From contig NW_020312828.1 of the NCBI RefSeq assembly GCF_003265705.1, positions 56,659,701 through 56,723,700 of the forward strand: a stretch of DNA of 64,000 nt, written 5' to 3'. The notes under the pieces were generated by a model. It saw nothing but the letters and a program-made list of their open reading frames with translations. It searched no databases and was not told where the DNA came from. This stretch comes from Callorhinus ursinus (taxonomy: Eukaryota > Chordata > Mammalia > Carnivora > Otariidae). Of this stretch, positions 56,341 through 64,000 are shown piece by piece; the first letter of the stretch is position 1; the number at the start of each line of letters is the position of its first letter. Made by a program: the position numbers and the translations under genes.

Positions 56341-56694
56341 TAAATTGGGATTTCAATTCCTTCCACATATTTGGTGTTCACAGATGAATAAGAACATTTG
56401 GTAAAATATACATTTCGTTTTTTCCAAGTTTCACTTTTTATTTATAAAAACCATTTTGATTTGGCAATTACTGAAGTAATTATAAGCAGTTTCGGCATAT
56501 TATCTTGGTTGGTAGGAGCAGGGTGTATAAGGCAATGGTTCGAGGTGTGATAAATCAGGTATGATGTAACTGGAGAATTCAACAGTGCAGCTCTGATTTT
56601 TCTGAAGATGTTTCTATCAAACCAATCAACATCACTGGGAAAAAAATATATTCTCCAATTTGTGTTGGAGTGTGTGCACAGGGCAGGCTGATCT

Positions 56695-56885
56695 AGTTTT
56701 TATTCTGAAAGCAGACTGCCTGTGTTCTAATCTTGGCTCTGCTACTTGTTAGCTCTATGACCTTAGGTAAACTGCTCAGACTCTGTGCTTCAGTTTTCTC
56801 AACTGCAAAATAAACATAAAGCTAAGTTTGAGTTAATATATTGTCAAGTGCTTAGAACTGTGCCAGACACATATTATGATTTCAA
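56695..56885 (+). repeat. MIR
   Basis: Clear forward MIR: agactgcctgtgttctaatc, ttggctctgctacttgttag and agtgcttagaactgtgccag. Confidence 0.88.
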
Positions 56886-57744
56886 AGAGACAGTGCATTC
56901 CCCGTTTGGCAAAGGTTAACAGGAGCATGTCTGCTTTGATTACGGTTATGCCCTGGACACATATAATCTCAATCTAACATGACTTTACTTACAACCCTGA
57001 TGTCATGCAAAGGGCTAGTACTCATGTGATTTCCCAGGACACATCATTTTGTTTCTATTGTGATTTAAGCTGTATATTCGAAAATGCTGAGATTCCTTAT
57101 TTGTTTTACACTAATGAACATTACATTATAATAGAAAGTTCTTGGCTTCAGCAACTCATTCTATAGTCATGTATATTGTTGTATGTGCCTTGGTCTTACA
57201 ACTGCTAGTACAGTGCTCTGGAAAACATATTCAATAAATATTAACTAATAACTAATTGAATTAAAGCAATATCGCATCCTCTATAATATGCTTTGCTTAC
57301 TCTGGAAGAAAATAAACAGATCTAGGATGAATACCCAATATGGCATGGTTTAGTACCATAGATTGTTTGAGCTGGAAGTTACCTTATAAATCACTTAGTC
57401 TGCTCTTTTTATTTTTTAGGGAGTGGAAGGAGGGAAAAAAAGGCCCTAGAGAAGTGAAGTGAGGTACACAAGGCCACACATCCAGTTACAGGTAGAACAT
57501 ATATTTGAGTCCATGCTTTTCACGATTTTTCTATTTAGAAGCACCTATACAGTTATGACCGTTAATGAAAAAGCTGTATAACAGATATTTATACATTTAA
57601 ATATACCTTTGACTTAAATCTGTGTTCTTTTTAGAAGATTCATTTTAATCAACATGCCATTCAGCTTGAAACCACCATTTACTATTTAATAGCTACATGA
57701 GGGCATCATATTCTATATGTCAGTACCGTTTTTCTTTTTAATGT

Positions 57745-57841
57745 AGGTTCCACACTCAGCATGGAGCCCAATGCCAGGCTTGAATTCACAACCCTGAGAT
57801 CAAGAGTCAGATGCTTAACCAACTGAGCCACCCAGGCTTCC
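57745..57841 (-). mobile_element. Truncated SINE fragment
   Basis: About 97 bases matching the reverse complement of the SINE head: gatcaagagtcagatgct and gagccacccaggcttccc. There is no clear tail or target-site duplication, so it is an old or truncated copy. Confidence 0.75.
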
Positions 57842-58102
57842 CTAAATGTCACTCTCTTTTGAGGATGACTATTGCTTAAATAGCACCATGTTTTGGTTCA
57901 AATGTGTACAGATCTCTGGATCCTGGTCCAACAAATTTTCCTCTTGAAATTGCTTTAGAGTTTAAATCTGGCAATATTTTTTGGTTATTTTTAATTTCTT
58001 ATTTTCTTTGCAATGAAACATCCTGTCCAATTCCAGAAAAGAATGCTGCATTTATCTACTTCAGTTCAACTGAGCTATTAAAGGCTTCTTCAAAAAAGAC
58101 AG

Positions 58103-58353
58103 GGGAAGAATGAAGGGGAGTAAGTCAGAGGGGGAGATGAACCATGAGAGACTATGGACTCTGAAAAACAAACTGAGGGTTCTAGAGGGGAGGAGGGTAG
58201 GGGGATGGGTTAGCCTGGTGATGGGTATTAAAGAGGGCACATTCTGCATGGAGCACTGGGTGTTATGCACAAACAATGAATCATGGAACACTACATCAAA
58301 AACTAATGATGTAATATATGGTGATTAGCATAACAATAAAAATTTAAAAAAAA
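58103..58353 (+). mobile_element. Carnivoran L1 3' end
   Basis: Plus-oriented and strongly similar to the 38.8 kb copy: gggggagatgaaccatgaga, gatgggtattaaagagggca and taatgatgtaatatatggtg, ending in an A-rich tail. Confidence 0.94.
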
Positions 58354-59692
58354 GACAACATAGAACACTGGCAAATTGCCATTCCTTCTCTAAACCAAAA
58401 AAGCTCAAGTACACAACCTTTCTGCCAAGTACCAACACAGTATCTCTTAAAGAGAAAAAAAAATATTTTTAATGTTCCTGTATAAATTCTAAGTGCTGTA
58501 CAATGACTGATGGTGACTCAGATTAAGTCAAATATGATAATTTCATGATTTGGGAAAGATTTGGAGGAGGAAAAGCATTGATGATTACATGTTCGTTCAG
58601 TTATGTAATTTTGTCAATGTTATTTCAAAAGTTATGTAAAGCAAGTTTAAGTAGCTCCACTGAAAGAAGAGTTAGTGTTTAAAATAAAAAGCTCCTTGAG
58701 TTCTAATTAAGAGAGAAAATTATACAGACTTTTTTTTTTCCCATTTTGGAGAAAATCTGCTAGCAAGTTGACATGAACCATATAGGTAAGTTTCAGCAGT
58801 GCTGAAATTACTTACAAATATCACTTTTGCTCCATTAATATTATATAGTCAGTTTCTTTCTCTGCCTATATAAGGGAGAATCTTAGAAATCAAGAGCAAA
58901 TGACTCATCCCCAGGTTTAGAGTTGAGACCAAGAAATTCCCCATCATGAGAAAAGGATCAACAAGAAGTCACTCTTGGTATTTCCCCAGAGATGTAATAA
59001 TAGAACTATAGTAAACAAAACTATTGGGAAATCTCCTGAATTATCCATTAAAAGGTTCAATATCTGCTGCATGAATTCACTTCCCAATGTTCAGACAGCT
59101 CATTGAAATTATCTTGCTTTAATACTGAGCTCACTAAAATCTGACAAATAATATGCCAGGTTGGGTAATATCGCACATCAGTAGATAAAAGATACATCAG
59201 CAGTATCATTTGACCTCTGTCACTCTCTGTTTTCCTTTCCCTCCTCACCACCATAGTTTGGTTTGCTTTTTGTTGTAAAGGAAGATGCTATAACTATCTT
59301 TAACTATCATAAACTACTCTGTGTATTGAAAAGAAAGGAAAAGAAAAGAACACAAAGACAGCTCATGTGTGTTCTCAGCTTAGAATTGGCCTGGCTCTAA
59401 CTGATAGGCTGTTATTTTCTACTGTTGACCATAAACAATTTCACTAACAACTAGCATCAGACATGATAACTCTTTGAACTCGTCGGAACAAGACAAAAAG
59501 AAGACCTTTCCATAATTATGTCTGAGCACAAAAAAAAAAAAACAAGAACACTGTCCAAACTGCCAAAATGACCAAGACTCTTCCATCTCAGCTAATATGA
59601 GCAAATGTTGCTTCCATACCAATTATTGTTCCAGGCATGTTCTATTCCTTCCACCTTCTAGAAGAAAAAAAGTATTAAGATACCCAATTATA

Positions 59693-60081
59693 GGGGCACC
59701 TGAGTGGCTCAGTCGGTTCAGTGCCTGCCTTCGGCTCAGGTCATGATCCCAAGGCCCTGGGTCGAGTCCCAGATTGGGCTCCTTGCTCAGCAGGGAGCCT
59801 GCTTCTCTCTCTCCCTCTGCCTGCCATTCTCCCTGCTTGAGATTTCTCTCTCTGTCAAATAAATAAACAAAATCTTTTTTTTTTAGATTTTATTTATTTA
59901 TTTGAGAGAGAGAATGAGATAGAGAGAGCATGAGAGGGGGAAGGTCAGAGGGAGAAGCAGACTCCCTGCTGAGCAGGGAGCCCGATGCGGGACTCAATCC
60001 CTGGACTCCAGGATCGTGACCCCAACCGAAGGCCAGTCGCTTAATCAACTGAGCCATCCAGGCGCCCTAAACAAAATCTTT
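59693..60081 (+). mobile_element. Can-SINE interrupted by a second SINE
   Basis: A plus-oriented SINE (ggggcacctgagtggctcag) runs to its tail near 59877. A reverse-oriented arctoid SINE occupies 59878-60067, flanked by an exact 14-bp duplication of the outer tail, taaacaaaatcttt, at 59864-59877 and 60068-60081. The inner copy is therefore younger. Confidence 0.94.
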
Positions 60082-60517
60082 AAAAAAAGAAAAAATAACC
60101 AGTTCTAGAACTGCTCCAATTTTGTAACAACACCTAGCCTAGAAATAAAGCATGCTTCCTTGAACCTTTCCAGAACTATCGTGCACAGCCCAAATCCTAT
60201 AACAAGGCTCTCCTAATACCCTTATACTGGATGCCACAGGGTCCCTCATGGTGTGTTGTCTCAAACGCAGTTTTGTTTAACTGAAAGGTATTCCTGATGG
60301 ACTTTGGTTGGAGGGGACTGACAGTAAGACACTGTACAAAATAAATTCTATAACATATGAATGGATGTGCACATGGAGCCAAATGTCAAAATATAGTAAG
60401 TAATTTTGGCATGATTTTAGTCATTTTAGTAATCACTAGTCATTTAAGTAATAGTAAATGGTATTATATTTTCCTCATAACAGTTTCACCAGTTTGTTTT
60501 TTTAGTTTCTTCACCAC

Positions 60518-60549
60518 ATTTTATATATATATGTATATATATATAAAAT
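60518..60549. repeat. Imperfect AT palindrome
   Basis: Thirty-two bases of alternating AT with near-perfect dyad symmetry, centred on a single G. Confidence 0.9.
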
Positions 60550-61504
60550 TTTATGATGTCCATACCCCCCCATGCTCTCTAGATATCAAACAATGAAACA
60601 CTTTATGAGTTCCATGCTCTAGCTACTGATAAATGAAAGGAGGTCAGGTCTTTAGGTTGTGCGAGGCAAAGGGGTCACACAGTTCAAAGCAACGGTGATT
60701 TATGTTTTATATAAAACGTGTCCTTATATCTGCAGCAGTCTCTTTTAGGATGAGACTTTGTGGAGTTAAATATACTTTCCCTAAATACAGCATTTAGTGT
60801 AAAGGCAACATAAACTTAAAAGATGACCTAAAAGATATTACCAACCTTTTAAATACATTTCTTAAAAATAATCTGGAAGTCAATATGTAATCAACTCATT
60901 CTTTCACAGAAGATGTGTCAATGGATAAACACTGGAAAACAATGTATAATATAAATTAAATCATAATATAAATTATGCTTACTAAGAAAGTCATCTGTAT
61001 ATAAATTGAAGTTCTCTAATATTCTGATATTAGAAAAAACGGTGCCCTGGATAACAGATTTAAAAATGAAAATGATATTTTCTGTTTTAAATGAGTAAAT
61101 ATACAATCTGGCTATGCTATAGTCTCTTAGTTGTTTTGGTTGCCATAAGTCAGACCCCCAATAAAAATTATCTTCTTTTCACACAGTGACCTTACCACAT
61201 TTTGGAAACCACAGAGAACAGACTAAGTTGCAATGAACCTACATATTGTTGTAAACTTGCAGGTCACGAAGAAGAGAAGCACTACAAAGTTTGAAGTTCT
61301 AAGTTTTAATTAGGAGGGGTATTTTCTAGAAAAGGAGATGACTTATCATCTTGCTAAAAATGAAAATCATTTTGCTGAGTTTTTAAGGAAAATTTAGATT
61401 TACAGGCCATTAAATATAATCTATGTGTTCGACAATGCCAGCTTGGGACATTGTGTGGCATCCAGTAAGAACTCTATATTTTAGCTATTATTATTGCCAG
61501 GGTT

Positions 61505-61760
61505 GTTAGTATTTAAAAAGAGGTCATTCTATGGAGTCAGATGGACCTATTTTGAATTCGAGGCAGCTCTTCTATTTATCAGTTCTCTAGCTTTATGTAG
61601 GTTAATTTTTTTTTCTTTCAGTTCTTTCATCATTAAAATGGGGATAATAATACTTATCTTGCAGAGCTCTTATAAAAATTAGCAATAATACATGAAAAGT
61701 AGCTAGCTGAGTACCCAGCATATTAAGTTTTCAGTAAATGGTAGCTATCACTATTCTAGT
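61505..61760 (+). repeat. MIR
   Basis: Forward MIR: ttcattctatgg-like start, catcattaaaatggggataa and tgagtacccagcatattaag. The preceding 60 bases may be the end of another copy. Confidence 0.75.
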
Positions 61761-63309
61761 AACTAAAATGGAAAGTCAGTGTTTGCAAAAACAATGCAGT
61801 GAAGACAGGTTTTGTGTAATTTACTTTTAGGAAGTCACTGATTAGGACTGAATATTGTTAATATTTATTATAAGCCAAATCCATCTTAACTCTATTGCAG
61901 ATACCAAGAAAATTTAGCTCTTACCTTAGGAAATTACAATTCGAGCAATACAGAGAGAGACAAAAACATTTTCTTAGATTAAAAAAAAGTATGATATCTG
62001 AGATAAAGTGCCTCAACATTTACACCTGCCCTATTTTTTCATTGCACAGAACTTTCATTTTTCAAAGCTTTTTATGAATGTTATTTTTGATCATGAAAGG
62101 CCTTATGAAGGTAATGTTTTATAAAAGACAGATGGCTGGCTGGATCTCATAAAGGGAGTCAGGTTAAGAGAAAAGAAACACATTTTTTTCTCTTTTCAAA
62201 TATATTAAAAATACATTAATAAATAAAGCCTAAATGATCAGTGTGACCTTTAAGAAAGTATGTGAAAAGATTGATCTATCAAATTTATAAAATAAATACA
62301 CAAGTCCTAAGAAAACCACTTCTGACTTATAATAGGGCATAAGACAAGGACCTATTAAGTCAGTAACAGAGTTTAAAGAAAACTGAGTTGGGGAGTAAAC
62401 CACTCTAAGTTTAGGTATACTTAATCAGCTTAACATTAAGTGTTAAAAAGTGCACTGCCTTCCTGGTTTACTTTTTTGTTGTTTGTTTGTTTCTGTGAAG
62501 GGAAATGCATGCATGTACCTGGTCATAAAATAATCTTTTTAAAAGTTGTAAGTAATACAGATCAAATAAAATCAATTAAACAGCTTTTTAAAAAAAAGAT
62601 TTTGAACTCACTCTTTCCACTGTAACATAGTCAGTAATATGAACATAAAAAGGGTAAGAAGCATAATTGTGATCTATGTCCTCAAAAAAGTACTCACTAT
62701 GATTAAACTTGCAAGACTTACAAAACAATACACCATGCTGTAATAAGTTCTCAAAATTGGTAAGAGAAAGTACAATCATAGAGAAGATGGTTGTGATCCT
62801 TATAAACTCAGATTGCCAAGAAATGGAGGAAATGGGACTTAAGAGGGGGAGACAAAAAGAACAGAAGATGAGTAGGAAATCATTTGAGAATGGAAGTTCA
62901 GGAGGCAGTGCAAGAACCTTACATTGATTGGAAGTCAGAGTAAGCGCTGGGGAGTTAAGATTCATTGAACTGGATTACAGGGTAGCTTTAAATTTGATTA
63001 GTGTAGGCATCCCGCAATCGTGAAAAGGAGAGTCAGAATGAAAGCAGTGCTTAAGGAAAATTATCCTACTAAGGCTGGAGGAATATAAGACACCTGTCAA
63101 TTTTTAACATGAGCTCTGGCTACATTCCCAAATTTCAAGGTTATTTTAAGTTTTAGGTAAAATTCCCACGGATGTTGATTCAAATGTTAGGCTTTTCTAG
63201 GCTTTGGCAATTGTACGCCTTTTTATGAAATTGAAAGTATAAGCATAAGTAAAGATCAGCCCTCTACTGGGAAATCAAAAATGTGAGATAAGACAAGGTC
63301 AGGAAAGGA

Positions 63310-63680
63310 AGATTTACTAAACATCTACACTGCCAGGATCTATGGTAACTGTATTTTATCCATTGCCTCCGGTTGTCCTAATATCTCTGCAATGTAATGC
63401 TGATAATTGTAATAACGACAGCACTTACTTGGTTTGAGCTCTACAAAACTGCCAATATTCAGCATTTTGAACCAATTATTTAATATAGTTCAACCTAATA
63501 TATTGCTGTAATTGGAGTAATTTCTCTCTATATAGTCTATCATGAAGGCCGTCAGCAATCCCACCATGTTGTTTTAAAACTAAAGAAAGCAGAAGTGAAA
63601 AAGTAACTTGTCCAAGGTCAATGGGAAAACAAAGTGCTAAGTAAGTATTTGATCTTCCTTTCTAAGCTAATTCTATTCTA
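63310..63680 (-). repeat. Probable MIR copies
   Basis: Two diverged reverse MIR-like segments: ctacactgccaggatctatg near 63330 and aagtaacttgtccaaggtca near 63601. Confidence 0.55.
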
Positions 63681-63826
63681 TTATACGTGGCTCAAAAATT
63701 ATTATAAATATCAGGTGAAACATATTTTGGAATGGGAATATATGGAAATACATTCACATAAATGTCTATGTAAATCCACTTCATATTTTGTGGGTGACAT
63801 TCTGTCATCCTTATATTTTCTATATG

Positions 63827-63828
<2 letters not shown>

Positions 63829-63864
<36 letters not shown>
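63829..63864. repeat. (CA)n microsatellite
   Basis: About 18 CA units. Short open frames over it on both strands are artefacts of the repeat. Confidence 0.95.
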
Positions 63865-63865
<1 letters not shown>

Positions 63866-64000
63866 CTTTTCCTTTGGCAATATTTCTCCTTTGAAATGTC
63901 TCCAAGGTTTTATAAGAATTTTATGTTCTTTATAAGGTTATTTTACAGATAATTAGAGTTCATTAATGAAAAGTCCCTTCTTTATCATTTGTTCAGGCAG

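Larger units (their letters stand above)
50454..64000 (-). other. CSMD3: Intron upstream of sushi 13 exon (partial)
   Basis: Over 13.5 kb of intron in which I looked for, and did not find, the exon for the second half of CUB 13. It contains MIR and L2 copies, an MLT1 LTR, SINEs at 52.3 and 59.7-60.1 kb, an L1 3' end at 58.1 kb and CA/TG microsatellites at 54.88 and 63.83 kb. Unassigned AT-rich sequence fills 58.4-59.6, 60.1-61.4 and 61.8-63.3 kb. Confidence 0.7.

Noticed and set aside
62588..62965. 125-residue open frame on the minus strand
   Set aside because: No CUB, sushi or other domain, no CSMD-like cysteine spacing, and no convincing splice sites. It is expected by chance in a 64 kb window.
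63829..63905. Cysteine/valine- or threonine/histidine-repeat proteins
   Set aside because: They are translations of a CA/TG microsatellite.
50454..64000. Possible exon for the second half of CUB 13
   Set aside because: I looked on the minus strand for the ending strand motifs of a CSMD CUB with a phase-1 donor and found none; the exon probably lies beyond 64000.

Overview
This window is vertebrate nuclear DNA, almost certainly from an arctoid carnivoran (bear, pinniped or mustelid group). The evidence is a set of young Lys-tRNA-derived Can-SINEs in their arctoid form, with 'gactgccttcggctcaggtc' in the body and an 'aaataaataaataaaatctt' tail. Repeated carnivoran L1 3' ends support this, together with old mammal-wide repeats (MIR, L2, MLT1, Tigger). 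The sequence is AT-rich and has no prokaryotic or viral gene organisation.

The only gene I can support is on the minus strand: an internal part of a CUB and Sushi Multiple Domains gene, best matched to CSMD3 from remembered paralogue sequence. Fifteen coding exons run from high to low coordinate. Together they encode about 841 residues (2523 nt) with no frameshift or in-frame stop. Every exon-intron boundary is GT-AG, every junction lies after the first base of a codon (phase 1), and every exon is a multiple of three. The first two exons (50453-50373, 49436-49323) form one sushi domain. The next two (44887-44699, 44286-44140) form one CUB domain. The remaining eleven (41904 down to 1416) each encode one complete sushi domain. 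By family architecture these are the last CUB domain and sushi 14-24 of 28. The four last sushi domains, stalk, membrane segment and tail lie beyond position 1, and all earlier CUB-sushi pairs lie beyond 64000.

Region by region: 1-1415 is intron. 1416-25133 holds seven sushi exons in introns of about 1.9-9.4 kb. The 6.6 kb intron at 25134-31726 is mostly a nested repeat: an old L1, split by an LTR, itself split by SINEs. 31727-50453 holds eight exons, including the CUB pair separated by an intron of only 412 bp. 50454-64000 is repeat-bearing intron in which I found no exon.

The exons together make a stretch of an extracellular, disulfide-rich, probably N-glycosylated rod on a type I membrane protein. 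Apart from the gene, the window is a record of retrotransposon insertions, many with exact target-site duplications. I found no undescribed biological system. The points most worth a second look are a 16-T run serving as the polypyrimidine tract of one exon, an unassigned polyadenylated retrocopy in gene-sense orientation, a SINE composite inside a single target-site duplication, and direct L1 repeats flanking in-frame blocks of exons.
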